DNA of 64,000 bases from Pyrocephalus nanus (GCA_038380795.1 CM076259.1:26518977-26582976); one strand, 5' to 3'. Positions 1-10,184 are shown, counted from the stretch's first letter. Numbers and translations are program-made. Notes: generated from the sequence alone by a model not told the origin.

Positions 1-401
1 ATGGATAGCAGCACACAGAATGAATTGTGTTTCACTGAGAGGATTGCATTCCCATAAATGAAGGTATAAGTCTCTAAATTACTGGGAGCATCTGAGAGAC
101 CAGAGTCTGACTGGTTTTCTGTAATTTGAGACATCACCATGAAAATATGACCATATAATATATGCTTAAATAATAAAACCCTTCCCCCTGAAAAGACATC
201 TTGATCATCACTTAACCAACAGTACAACAGAACACTGTTGGTATCACAAAACAAAACCCAGTTTAAGTATCTAGATGGTTGAATATTTTTAGCAACGGAA
301 TACAATTGATTTGCATTTACTCAGGAATGCATAACATAACCACACAGCTGTATTTACTTCAGTATAAAAGAGCACTGACTCTGCAATACGTTTTGACCTA
401 C
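1..401 (-). other. SPAG17: SPAG17 intron 3 (partial)
   Basis: AT-rich sequence downstream of the exon 3 donor. I searched the minus strand for the expected continuation (V-L, then a K-L-L-K-x-Q-type block) and did not find it. A stretch at about 80-142 has an acceptor-like CAAATTACAG and a short open frame ending in TAG, but it does not resemble SPAG17. No other feature is seen. Confidence 0.6.
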
Positions 402-461
402 CTCATAGTACATAGGCCCATCCTTAACCTTTTTTCCCTTTTGACTCCCACATTCTGAGAT
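402..461 (-). CDS. SPAG17: SPAG17 coding exon 3 (codons 82-101)
   Basis: This 60-base exon encodes 20 residues in phase 0, between a good acceptor (TTTATTTACTTGCAG|ATC) and the donor GAG|GTAGGT. The peptide is lysine-rich (QKGKKVKDG) and ends PMYYE. That corresponds to the lysine-rich linker and PLYYE at the same place in mammalian SPAG17, where the next residues are V-L from the following exon. It is several residues shorter than the mammalian segment, mainly at its start. The next exon is not recognisable in bases 1-401, so it should lie beyond the left edge. The gene is therefore partial here. Confidence 0.85.
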
Positions 462-1275
462 CTGCAAGTAAATAAAGCATTCTCCTGTGAGAAGATTTTA
501 TCTTTACATAGATTATTTTGCTCATTATTACCTTTTGCAAACACTACATTTACACTCCAAAACAGTGATGAACCATCTTATGGTACCCCTGCACCTTAGG
601 GAGGGAGTTTTTGTGATTGGCACCTTGAAGAAAAGTCTGTAACAAAACTTCATCACATCCCTTCATTACAAGGAGCAGAGCAGTTTATACAGTAATCTTT
701 TCTTTTTCCATTTTTAACTAACTCCCATGAATTAGGGAAATGAAGCTGGTGAAAGGTGTAGAGTGTAAGTCATATGAGGAATGGCTGAGGAAGCTGGAGA
801 AATTTTTTTCCTCAGGGGTGACCTTATTGCTCTCTGTGACTACCTGAAAGGAGGTTTCAATAAGGTGGAGGTTGGACTCTTCTCCCAGGTAACCAGCAAT
901 AGAGCAACAGCAAAGGGCCTCAAGTTCTCCAGGGGAGGTTTGGGTTGGACATCAGGAAGAATTTCTTTACTGAAAGGGGTGCCAAGCATTGGAACAGGCT
1001 TCCAAGGGAGACAGTGGAGTCACCATCCCTGGAAGTGTTCAAGAAATGACTGGATGTGGCACTCAGTGCCATTGCCTAGCTGGTGTGGTGGTGGTTGGTC
1101 AAAGGCTGGACCCAATGACCCTGGAGGTCTTTTAAAACCCTAATGATTCTGTGAATTAGTGTAATTTTTGAAACTTCCACAGAGTAATTTATCATTACCA
1201 CAGGCCAAAGAAGGCAGTACCTAGAAGTGAGATCTAGAGTTTGGTTTGTTATTAAAAGTTACTTTCTTGGTATAC
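462..1275 (-). other. SPAG17: SPAG17 intron 2
   Basis: An 814-base intron between exons 2 and 3. About half of it is a CR1 fragment in the opposite orientation to the gene (735-1156). The remainder is unique AT-rich sequence. Confidence 0.8.
735..1156 (+). mobile_element. CR1 LINE 3' fragment
   Basis: The sequence follows the 3' portion of avian CR1 closely. It contains 'tatgaggaatggctgagg', 'gtgaccttattgctctctg', 'ctacctgaaaggagg', 'ggaacaggcttcc', 'caccatccctggaagtgttc', and ends in 'cctaatgattctgtga'. It is 5'-truncated, as most CR1 copies are, and lacks part of the segment before 'ctcaggggtgacc'. A 120-codon plus-strand open frame here is only residual CR1 sequence. It lies antisense in SPAG17 intron 2. 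Confidence 0.93.
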
Positions 1276-1416
1276 CTGTCTGAAAATGTCTTCATGGGTT
1301 ATTATGCTGAAGAGCTTTCGCTGTGGCACCCGCACAGCCATAGACAGGGCCCGAGTGTGGATTTCATCCTCAGTCTTGGTCCCAACAACGAAAGCGATGC
1401 TAGGCTTCCAGTCATC
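1276..1416 (-). CDS. SPAG17: SPAG17 coding exon 2 (codons 35-81)
   Basis: This 141-base exon encodes 47 residues in phase 0. The acceptor reads GGAACGTAG|GATGAC and the donor CAG|GTATAC. The peptide starts DDWKPSIAFVVG and continues through TEDEIHTRALSMAVR and VPQRKLFS to a final EDIFRQ. These are the best conserved blocks of the SPAG17 N-terminus; the mammalian protein, as I recall it, has NDW..SIAFVVG, VPQRKLFS and a DILQQ end at the same spacing. This exon identifies the gene. The protein is an axonemal structural component with no enzymatic motif here. The exon shows no stop, frameshift or other sign of decay. Confidence 0.92.
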
Positions 1417-1601
1417 CTACGTTCCAAAATAAAAACTTTAAGGTATTAAAACTCAAGTGAAGAAAAGTGCTTCTCTGCAGTTGGAAAAAGTAATCCTGTA
1501 GAGATGGCTTTATGTCTCTTTAAGACATACTAAACATCACTGTATTAATCATACCGAAATAAACTGAAAACGTACATACGACTTTGCCCCAATTCTTTCT
1601 G

Positions 1602-1617
1602 CCATCAGGTGGCAGCA
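1602..1617 (+). promoter_or_regulatory. CTCF-like motif in SPAG17 intron 1
   Basis: CCATCAGGTGGCAGCA matches the CTCF core CCASYAGRKGGCRS at all but one position (T for S). It lies 186 bases upstream of exon 2 in transcription order. Occupancy cannot be judged from sequence. Confidence 0.35.
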
Positions 1618-1826
1618 TTATGCTACGGAAAACACAAATGCCTACAAACAGCCTCTACAAGCTGTTTGTCAAACTCTTAGAGTAACAAAGTAACATCAAA
1701 TGAGTATGGTATGATGTAATTACATGTACATGTCCCATTTTTTTAAACACAGGATATTCAGAAAAACAAAAAAAGATAGAAAGATCACCTGGGACAGCAA
1801 GTGAAACTGCAAGTAGCTATACTTAC

Positions 1827-1881
1827 CTCATCTAAAAGGGCCCCTACAGCTCCACACATCATGAACTTCCTTGATGTTTTA
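1827..1881 (-). other. Exon-like cassette in SPAG17 intron 1
   Basis: A 55-base segment on the gene's strand with acceptor TTTTGTGCTACAG and consensus donor GATGAG|GTAAGT. Its length is not a multiple of three, so inclusion between exons 1 and 2 would shift the frame. The mammalian protein has no equivalent insertion at this junction as I recall it. I treat it as cryptic or alternative, not as part of the main coding sequence. Confidence 0.2.
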
Positions 1882-2343
1882 CTGTAGCACAAAATTACAG
1901 TTTTTAAAATTACAAAGTGCTGGAGAGTGCAAGAACATCACTGGTGCTCTAGGAGCATGCAAACTCCACGGAATTTGCGAGAGGAGAGTGCCCAGCTGAC
2001 CTGGGGCAGTAGGCATTGTTTAATGGAGAGATGGAAGCAGCAATGGCCCATGTCGGGACTGTAACTCCTCCTGCCTAAAGTTGAAAGATAGCTACCAGTG
2101 CACAGCACTAAAAAAGAGCTCTGGATAGTCCAGTATTATCATCAAAGTTGTCATTGTATAGTTGCCAAGAGTTGGACAGAAAAACTTTACCTTTCTCTGA
2201 ACAGAGAGGATTTAGGTGACCATGTTTGTGTGCAAATAATTTTCTAGGCTCTCAGAACTGAGACTGAAATGCCCTCATGTGGCAGTATCCTGGTGCTCCC
2301 AGGGATCACCATCAGAGAAGGAGTCTCTAGAACAACCACTTAC

Positions 2344-2403
2344 CTGTGACATGAGCTAATGGAGGAACTGATATCACTACACTGTCCACTTAAGTAAGGA
2401 CCG
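2344..2403 (-). other. Exon-like cassette in SPAG17 intron 1
   Basis: A 60-base segment on the gene's strand, preceded by a strong polypyrimidine acceptor (GTTCCCTTCTCCTAG) and followed by a near-ideal donor (CACAG|GTAAGTGG). In phase 0 after exon 1 it meets a TAG in its ninth codon, so inclusion would truncate SPAG17. It could be a poison exon, an untranslated alternative exon or chance. Confidence 0.2.
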
Positions 2404-2693
2404 CTAGGAGAAGGGAACAAAGTCCAGTCAGTCTCACAGACAGATGGTGACAGCACAAGAGCAGCAGGCGTCAGGAATGTCAGGTTCTACTCAGGATCCT
2501 AGAGTAAGCATGGCCCAGCAGCAATACAGAGTCCACTCCCACAGCTTCCTGCTGCTTTCCAGATATGCAAAGAAATCTCCATCAGATAAAGTCCTAAAAC
2601 CTCTGCCTAAGGCCTTCTTCACTTCCTCCTTAAAACCGGTATCTTGGTGCCCATAAATTAAACCTATTAGCATTGATTAATATCATCCTGCAA

Positions 2694-2985
2694 CAAAGTC
2701 TCTGAAACTTCTTTCCTATAGTCCTGTCTCTTCTTGATTTTTGCACCTCTTGGCCACAGCTCTCCCATTTCCACTTTCTTCTTCTTCTATTCCCACTCTC
2801 TTGCTCCTCATCTGAGTTCCACCACTTCTCTTAAAGCTTACCACACTTGTGTCTTACTCCCCTAGCTCTCACTCTCTGTCTCCTTGTCCAGCTCATCTCT
2901 AGCTTCATTATCTGATACCACTTCCAGCTTTTTCCATCCTCAGATTCCCCCCCTCAAATCCTTATTCTCTAGCCCCTATAATAAT
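2694..2985 (+). repeat. Pyrimidine-rich tract
   Basis: About 290 bases dominated by C and T on the plus strand, with recurring phrases such as 'tccagctc' and 'ttcttcttc'. It resembles the tracts near 22.6, 23.9 and 29.3 kb. It has no clean repeat period and may be a decayed low-complexity or interspersed repeat. Confidence 0.5.
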
Positions 2986-5070
2986 TCCCAGGCACTCTCA
3001 TAATTATGGTTGAGCAATGAGACTCTTCTTCACAAAGGTATAATAAAGCCTTTGCAAGAGGAAAGAAAATTTTCCTGATTTTCACTGTGGTGCCCACCTT
3101 CACAGCAGCCTCTGACAAAGCACCAAAGCAAAACATCAGGGTTAGTCCTGTTTGTGCAAAATGAATTTTCTAGGAAAAAAATTGGGAATCAGCTAAACAA
3201 AATTATCCAACACAGTATTTTTGTTATCCAAACAAAAATTATCTTTTAGTGTGCCTCATCTTCTCCCCCCTGAAAATGCTCTGCTGCAAAGAAACAAGCT
3301 AATAAAGCTTCTTCACAGAACAGCTATGAGAATATTTATAGCATATGCAAAACACTGAATAATATATTAAAAATAAAATACATAGAATGAGGCTCTACAA
3401 GATATCTGATCGGGTAATGAAAATTATAACCCCGATTTACTTAATTCTACAGAATTATATGCAGCTGGATACAAGGTCTTTTGCACAAAAATTTAAACAT
3501 TATTAGAGACAGCCTATAACTCCCTAGTGTAAAATGAAGGGAAAAAAAATTGCTTTTCTAAGAAAAAGTGCAATACCTGGGAATTGGAGCTAGATGAATA
3601 TTAGAAGTAGCTATACACACTTAACAGGGAATAATGATCCAGACTTCCCACAGTCATTATTAGCATGGCATCTATTTCTAGACTGATCAATACTGAAGCC
3701 CTTAAAGATCATTTTTCAGAAAAGCTGCACACTGAGAACAGCAACTGAAGTCAGAAAGAACAGTGAATGTGCAGTGTTAGTATATAATTGAGGGTGTTTA
3801 ATTGATTATACTATTTTCTGACCTTAAAAATTAATATTTTTGCAATACTGCCTTTATATGATCAATCCTGTAACAGTACCCATAATGTTCAAGGCACTGA
3901 AAGAACAGAGAAGAAACAGACCCTGCTTCTACAGCTCACCACCTAAAATCACAACATAAAAATGAGAAGGAAAAGTAGTAAAATGTATATGGTTACTTTG
4001 AAAATATTTTCTCCCTCAATATACAACTGCTCCTCTCCTTAGTTTAATTCTTTCAAATGTTATAGTAGAAGCGAGAGCTGAGTAAGGATCTGAAAGAGGA
4101 TAGATTAGTGACCCTAAGGCTACCCCAAAAAGGTTCCTAGCCTAAAGAACTGGATAGAGAAAACCATAAAAAATAACTACTGGAAAAGCATGGAAACAAT
4201 CTGGAGAGGCTGCCATTGAGAATATAACAAGCACTACAAAGTGTGAACAAAGAAGACCAAAATGCAGGGAGTAGATATCCTACAGAATCTACAACACTGA
4301 TTCAAATTTGAATAAAAAAATTGAAGCTGGAAATGTAGCATTGGTAACTGAACACTCCTTAAACAATCTGAAACAAGCTGCAATTAAGAGGAGGCCAGAT
4401 TGCTTTCATTGTAAAACATCCAGTGACAATCATTGTCACAAATGACATTGTCCTCCTGGTTTTAAAACTCTTGGCCACATCAAGAATTGAAATGCACCAG
4501 CATCTCTCTTGGTGTTAGAAATAACCACCTATGGGGAAAACTTCTATGTCCCTCAGTTGAAGAGGCACCAAGCCTAGCAAGATTCACCTTACTCTGAAAG
4601 CTCCATGTAAGTATCTAGCAGTTTTGTAAAATCCTTGTTTTCATTAAACAGAGACAGTGTCTTATCTTCTCCTGATTTTGTTCTCAAGCCTCCACTGTAT
4701 TCCTCTGTAATGTGATTTAAATATTAAAAAATAGTACACATAGCCTACATATCTTATTCATCACAGCAGTATTTGAATAGCATAGGTATATCAAGAAAAT
4801 CTCCAACTCCAATTCACATTGAAGAAAAAAGAAGATGTAGCACAGCTTAATTTTTTTTCCTTTTTAAACATGTCTTGGTTTTTCTGCTTCATTGCCTAGA
4901 CACAAAAGGGCAGCTGTTCTAGTGAAGACATTTGAACAAGTCAGGCCTATTGTTTGTTTTTTCAGTACCATTTTCTAGATCTCTTTGCGAGGAAAAGCAT
5001 CAAACACCCTCCTCCCCCATTTCCAGCATTTTGCATTGCTACTTATTCTTGTGGTATCTAATGTTACAAG

Positions 5071-5151
5071 GTTTGCTGGTTTGTTGGTTTGTTTGTTTGT
5101 TTGTTTGGGGTTTTGTTTTGTTTTGTTGGTTGGTTTTGTTTGTTTGTTTTT
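5071..5151 (+). repeat. GTTT/GTTTT low-complexity repeat
   Basis: Interspersed GTTT and GTTTT units form a G/T-only microsatellite-like stretch, interrupted by GGGG and GGTTGG. Open frames across it are low-complexity artefacts. Confidence 0.8.
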
Positions 5152-6505
5152 GGAGGGAAGAAGGAGTTTGTCTTATTTAATTGTTTGTTTGTTTTCCTTA
5201 GGCCAACAACCAGTAGGTTCATTTCACTCCAGTAGAATTTCAAATTTGCCTGTAATGGCTAAGGAGAAACATTTGAAAACTCAAACTCCAAACATTTGAG
5301 CACCAAACAGCAGGAGTTCTTTAATCTTCTGATTTTTACATTATACTTCAGAAACAACGAGATTTATTAGTGATTTATGAATAATTAGAGCAATAATAAC
5401 TCTAGCATTTTTTACTTTCAACAATGAGGGAGCTTGTAAATCAGGAAATAGTGCTGGCATTACTGGGAAAGGTCGTTTATCAGCAGTTTTGTAGTCCTAA
5501 CACAGTGACTGTGTAGGACACCTCTGCTAAGAAATCTGCAAGTCCATTTTCATTGTCTGCTAAGTGACACATTCATTTTACTAATGGCTTCTGTTTTTAA
5601 GGGTCTGCGCTTTTGCTGTATGACCTGGGCAGGTTAGAGAACAAAGCTCAACGGAATGTTGATTTTTCTCTGAAGAGGAAGCAGTGTGAATAGCAATCAA
5701 AGTGGTGCCATCCTATTCAGAACATTTTTAATGGCTTTACAAGATTTAAGTTCAGTTCAATTTTCAGGCCCTAGAATGCCAGTAAAAAGGGAGAAACCAC
5801 ACAGATGGAAAGTTAGCACAGAATATGGCTTCCAGTTGCTATACTATTAATAAGAACAAATAATAGATGACAGTTATTTCAATTAAGGGCTTATTTGCCC
5901 AGAATTCTCTTTTCACTTAGCAAATATTGCCCTTCAGCTACTTAACACATGCGAAATTTAAAACTACCCAAGAATCTTAATTTATATTTTGTAATTTAAT
6001 TCTGTAGTGAACCCAATTAAAATAGATGATAAATATCTGAAGGCAAATAAAGTTTGCAGCTCCATGATCTTCTGCATAGCACATTAGAAATGAGAAAGAT
6101 GTATATAAACTATACTGTAAGGCTCTGGAAAATCCATATTTCCTCTGTACATGTTTTCATGTTGTGTGTTTGCCAGTTTTCACAGCGCATTTAGTAGAAG
6201 TAATTATTTGGTTAGTAAATACCATTTAAATCATATTTTACTTAGCATACTCATCCATAAAAGTCGTAACAGCACTGGTAAAATGACTCTTTTTCATAGA
6301 TGGAACTAATAAAATAGTGTAAGTCATAAACACACATTAAAATGTGAAATTTCATCACTCAGTCTATCTGGTACAATTTAAAACCAGTTCTAATAAATTC
6401 CCTTTGACTCCACTAAACAGAAAGAATATTTTCTGAAGTGATACCAGTAAAAGATTTAAAAATTTTTTACATATGAACTATGAGGAGAGACATTTGTTTA
6501 CTTAC

Positions 6506-6564
6506 TAGGAGTTCCTGTCATCTCCCAAATAATTTCAGATTCATATGGTATATCACATACAACA
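6506..6564 (-). other. Exon-like cassette in SPAG17 intron 1
   Basis: A 59-base segment on the gene's strand with acceptor CTTACTCATCCTCAG and donor CTA|GTAAGT. One frame is open throughout (contains DIPYESEIIWEMTG), but phase 0 from exon 1 meets a TGA at the fourth codon. It does not resemble SPAG17. Confidence 0.15.
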
Positions 6565-7962
6565 CTGAGGATGAGTAAGAAATAAGTTTTGTGCACTTTG
6601 TCTGGTGAAATCTACAAGTTGCTCAGTACTCTTTTACAGGATGCTTTTATATATTCAGGTTTAAACCTTGTATGCTATATGATTAGTGGGGTAGGGTGGG
6701 CAGGGTGAGGGATAGTGCAGTTGGACTATTTGCAGAATGAGATTTGATTTTTAAAAATCATGTTTATCCTTGAATAAAAAACCCCTATGTGATTAAGTAA
6801 TTAAGACATTCAATGCTCTCCGTGTTCAAGAGGAAGAAATTAAATTTGGCAGCAGTGTGATACTTGTGTCAAAGATGTGCTTTTACAGAGCACATTTATT
6901 TACATTAAGTACACCCACATTCTGCCACGCTTGATGAATCTTGATTCACACATGCCCAGAAGAAATTCACAGGCATTTGACACTTTTGCATAGAATATGC
7001 TCTTGCCCGTGACTGTAAGACCTGAACATACTGCATATTCCTGCAGCAAGAAAATTTCAGTGGCTGCCCAGCACCTCAGAAGTCTGAGCTTAAGCTGCCT
7101 GCAGCAAGAAGACTGTTTGTTTCCATGTTCCCAAGGCTCTGCCTGTGAAAAGCAACACAGAGAAAGTGAAATTACCTGAACTGGAACAGAAGGTAGCTGG
7201 ACAATACCAGAACTATGGAAAAAAGGAATCTTTATTCAGCCCCTGTGGGTATAGGCATTACGATAATCTTTAATTAGGTGATCACATACTTTTTCCTACA
7301 AAATTCTTGCCCCATTCAGTGAACATTCAACATTTTTTTTCCATCTGCCTCAATGTGTGGTCCTGAATAATAACAATTTTGACATTTCCTAAATTTTGAG
7401 CATTTTATTTCCTACCTTTAAAAATACTGCAATATAATGGTTTGCATTCGAGAAATGTAATAAATTACATGTAGAGGCAGCAGAGTATACAAAGCACTTT
7501 GTTCAGTGAATTCACTGCACAATATCCACAACTACAATAAACACCACCATAAAAAAAAAAAAAATCACTAATTGGCACCTTGCTATTAAGCGTGGGAGAA
7601 AGGTCAGGAAATGAGTAGCTGATGGAGATTGAACCTCCAACCCATTCCTATGCTTCAGGGACGTTCTCCTAGGGTCAGGATAAGATTCACAAGCAAGAAA
7701 GGGCTCAAATGCCTTTGAACTTTACTGAAAAATCTACATTCTAAGGAAAAAGGGGAAACAAGAGCCTAAACTGAGTAGCTTAATTCAAAAAATGATCTTG
7801 TTTGGCTAAACTTGTACTACAGTGTTACTACCAAATAAAAGCAAGTAAATATTGAAGAGATTTCTGGACATCCGTAGCATTTTTGGGAAAAACAATTAGC
7901 CTGTTTAAAAGCCTCCTTCTGAATTCAGAGTTCCTCATATTTAACCAGAGATGCTAGCATAT

Positions 7963-8015
7963 GAAAAGAAAAAAAACAAAACAAAACAAAAAAAAAAAAA
8001 AAAAAAGAAAACAGA
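7963..8015 (+). repeat. A-rich tract
   Basis: A-rich run with AAAAC units and a core of about 19 consecutive A. It could be a decayed retroposon tail, but no element is recognisable next to it. Confidence 0.7.
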
Positions 8016-8484
8016 AACCCACAGCAAGTGAAACAAAAAACTTCTTCACGTTTTTAATAGGGCACAACAGGAATCCAAAAAACAAGAAAGCCACGGAAGT
8101 AATTTGTCTCACTTGTAGAAGCAGTGCTAGATAAACACATGCGAGATAAATATTATTGTTTGCTAAACTACCACCCTATTTTGAAACCAAATTCTCTCTT
8201 CCAAGTCAAGATTTATGAGAATTACATTGCTTACACAGAACCTGGAAACCTAAATATGCCTTTAGATCCTCACACTCTGTAAAAGAAAGAAAAATAAAAA
8301 GAAAAAAAGAGCGCCTTTTAGCTGCACACACTCAGGCAGGAAAATTACAGCCTCACATTTTCAACGCTACAGTTAATGCTGTGTCAGCACCTCCATCAAA
8401 CCTCGTTGTTCAGCAGTTTATAAAAAGTTCACTCCGAGCCGAAACTTGGCACCCAGAGCCCAGAAAGGAAAGTGCCGAGGAGAA

Positions 8485-8494
8485 GTAAATAAAC
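8485..8494 (+). promoter_or_regulatory. Forkhead-type motif near SPAG17 promoter
   Basis: GTAAATAAAC contains the forkhead core RYAAAYA. It lies at the intronic edge of the CpG island, about 190 bases inside intron 1. FOXJ1 is the master activator of motile-cilium genes and often works with RFX. The motif is short and common in AT-rich DNA, so only its position makes it notable. Confidence 0.25.
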
Positions 8495-8679
8495 CCGCTG
8501 TGCCGCCGCTCGGTGGCGGGGGGGGCAAAGGGGGGCAGCTCGGCCGCATCGCGGGACGACCCCGGGTACCGCTGGGAGCTCCCGCCAGCCGCGCTGCGAC
8601 CACCAGGGCAGGGCAGCGCATCCTCCCCCCACACCTCCTTCCCACCGCGCCGCCGGCTATGCCCCTCCGCTGCCTTCAC

Positions 8680-8781
8680 CTCCTCCAAGGGGGCGGACAC
8701 CAGCTCGGCCTCCCAGCTCGGGAGTGCGGAGGGTCGGCGCCCCGGAGAGTCGCGGGCGGACTTGGGCCGCTTGGGGCCCAT
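8680..8781 (-). CDS. SPAG17: SPAG17 coding exon 1 (first 34 codons)
   Basis: This is the first coding exon of SPAG17, a very large (about 2,200-residue in mammals) scaffold of the C1a projection of the central-pair apparatus in motile cilia and sperm flagella. The ATG at 8781-8779 has a strong Kozak context (G at -3 and +4) and lies in a CpG island. The peptide begins MGPKRPK, like the MAPKK start I recall for mammalian SPAG17. It ends SWEAELVSAPLEE, which fits the mammalian W-E-x-x-L-I-A-A segment. The donor GAG|GTGAAG follows codon 34 in phase 0. Joined to exon 2 it gives LEE-DDW, matching the family N-D-W. The middle of the exon (residues 8-21) is basic and proline/serine-rich and poorly conserved. 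The reading frame stays open past the donor into intron sequence, so the donor position rests on homology and the splice consensus. Transcript evidence would settle it. Confidence 0.86.
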
Positions 8782-8826
8782 GGCGGTGCGGGCGGGCGGC
8801 AGGACGAGTCCCCGTCGGCCCCACGC

Positions 8827-8840
8827 GTCGCCACAGCGAC
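8827..8840 (+). promoter_or_regulatory. X-box-like RFX site in SPAG17 promoter
   Basis: The imperfect palindrome GTCGCC-AC-AGCGAC fits the RFX X-box pattern GTNRCC(0-3)RGYAAC. The left half is perfect, the spacer is 2 bases, and the right half has one mismatch (G for A). It lies 46-59 bases upstream of the SPAG17 start codon, where X-boxes of ciliary genes normally sit. RFX2/RFX3 binding is an inference from the motif and gene identity. Confidence 0.45.
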
Positions 8841-8904
8841 CGGTCCCGCGGGGCGGCGCCTGCAGGGCGGGGGAGCAGGGGCCGGCTGGGACATTGTTCC
8901 TACC

Positions 8905-9277
8905 AGGAAAGGCTCGGGGACATGGGCCTGTTCAGCCTCGACAAGAGGCGATCTTATCCACGTGTATAAATACCTAAAAGGGTTGGTGGTGTCAAGAGGA
9001 TGGAGCCAGGCAATAAGGGAACAAGCAATGAACAAGAAACTGATCCAGAGGAAGTTCCACGTGGACATGAGGAAGAACTTTTTTATCACATGGGTGACCA
9101 TGCACTGAAGCAGATTGCCCAAAGAGATTGTGGAGTCTCCCTCACTGGAGATATCCCAGAACCATCTGCACCCAACCCTGTGCCATGTGCTGCTCTGTGA
9201 CGACCCTGCTTAGGCACGGAGGTTGGACCAGATGACCCACTGTGGTCCTTTCCAACCTGATCGATTCTGTGGAATTC
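8905..9277 (+). mobile_element. CR1 LINE 3' fragment next to SPAG17 promoter
   Basis: A diverged CR1 3' piece. It opens with 'gggcctgttcagcctcgac' and 'gatcttatcca', continues with 'cacgtggacatgaggaagaa', and ends 'ggttggaccagatgaccc' then 'ggtcctttccaacctgat' and 'gattctgtgg'. It begins within about 125 bases of the SPAG17 ATG, abutting the CpG island. Open frames across this boundary on both strands are chimeras of CpG-island and CR1 sequence. Confidence 0.9.
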
Positions 9278-10166
9278 TTGCAAGGCTTTCAGGTGCTTTC
9301 TCTCATAATTTTTGAGATGAGCTGCCCGGAGGAGAGCCATTACTAAGGCTGTGTGGGAAGTGTTGGGTCTGCATATGTTCACACAGCCACCAAGTGACAT
9401 GTTACATCCCCAGGGCCGCACAGCAGCACCCACTGCAGCTCTCCATGTGCCTGGGGAGGAGGGCAAAGGAGTGATCCCCAGCCCCTGCACTGGAGCATGA
9501 CCTGAGCAGCGAGGTGGGGGGTCAGCCAGGTGTGGGCAGCCAGGCCTGCTCCCAGACCCAAGTGGCTCTCCAAATACTACCATATGTTACAGCACTGGGA
9601 CCAGAAGGGGAGAGGGAGGCACAGTTGGGAGAAAGCAGGAGAGCTGCCAAGATAAAGAATTCATTACAGAGGAGTCATGTCGTGATCTCACACTGGAGAC
9701 GAGTGAAATATTCTGTGTGATTTAACATTTGGTGAAAATACCCCAAACCACATGCTGCCCTTCCCCCACCCCCTTATACCGACCAGGGTTGCTCAGAGCC
9801 TCCAAATCTTTATTTTATTTTCGTCAGAGCTTAAAACCCTGCTGTGCAGCACATTACTGCTTTAGTCAGGATTTCATTCTGGGATGATACTGACCTAGTA
9901 TGTGTGCTGTATAAAGCACCTTTTATTACCTGTGCTTAGTGAAGAAATAGGAATTCAATTTCATAGGGGATGTAACAGGCAAGTTACATCAAGCAACATC
10001 ATCTAAGTTTGCAGAAGGGTATCTTACCCATGTTTACAGATAGTGATGCAGTTGATAACATGGAAAAGCATCACAGTAGATTTGCTAACACCCACAAACA
10101 TTTTCCCCCACCCTGTTTTTTGGCTAATGCCCATTTTTTTTCCTGAGGTTTTCTTTTGTTGTCCAG

Positions 10167-10184
10167 AAAAAAAAAAAAAAAAAA
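10167..10184 (+). repeat. Poly-A run (A18)
   Basis: An uninterrupted A homopolymer, with no recognisable retroposon body 5' of it. Confidence 0.9.

Larger units (their letters stand above)
1417..8679 (-). other. SPAG17: SPAG17 intron 1
   Basis: A 7.26 kb intron, mostly unique AT-rich DNA. It contains a CTCF-like motif (1602-1617), a pyrimidine-rich tract (2694-2985), a GTTT-rich low-complexity stretch (5071-5151), A-rich tracts (7551-7564 and 7963-8015), and three short segments on the gene's strand flanked by good splice signals (1827-1881, 2344-2403, 6506-6564). No other coding gene is visible on either strand. Confidence 0.75.
8415..8900 (-). promoter_or_regulatory. SPAG17: CpG island promoter of SPAG17, with 5' UTR
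   Basis: About 480 bases with GC and CpG content far above the rest of the window hold exon 1, the start of intron 1 and the presumed 5' UTR and core promoter. GC-box-like G/C runs (GGGGCGG, GGGCGGGGG) occur at about 8850-8878. I see no TATA box at a useful distance, as is usual for CpG-island promoters. The transcription start is not defined by the sequence; it should lie upstream of 8781, perhaps 8800-8900. The upstream border is set by a CR1 fragment starting near 8905. A divergent transcript to the right is possible, but no plus-strand coding exon is evident. Confidence 0.8.

Noticed and set aside
80..142. Possible terminal SPAG17 exon after exon 3
   Set aside because: It would end the protein after 14 more residues without similarity to SPAG17, which should continue for about 2,000 residues.
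781..1143. 120-codon plus-strand frame
   Set aside because: It lies fully in a 3' CR1 fragment and has no reverse-transcriptase motif.
5071..5299. Plus-strand frames with a hydrophobic FVCLFV-type run
   Set aside because: They arise from the GTTT/GTTTT low-complexity repeat.
8410..9122. Long open frames on both strands across the CpG island and the adjoining CR1
   Set aside because: High GC removes stop codons, and the frames run across the boundary between unrelated CpG-island and CR1 sequence. Only the 34-codon SPAG17 exon 1 is supported.
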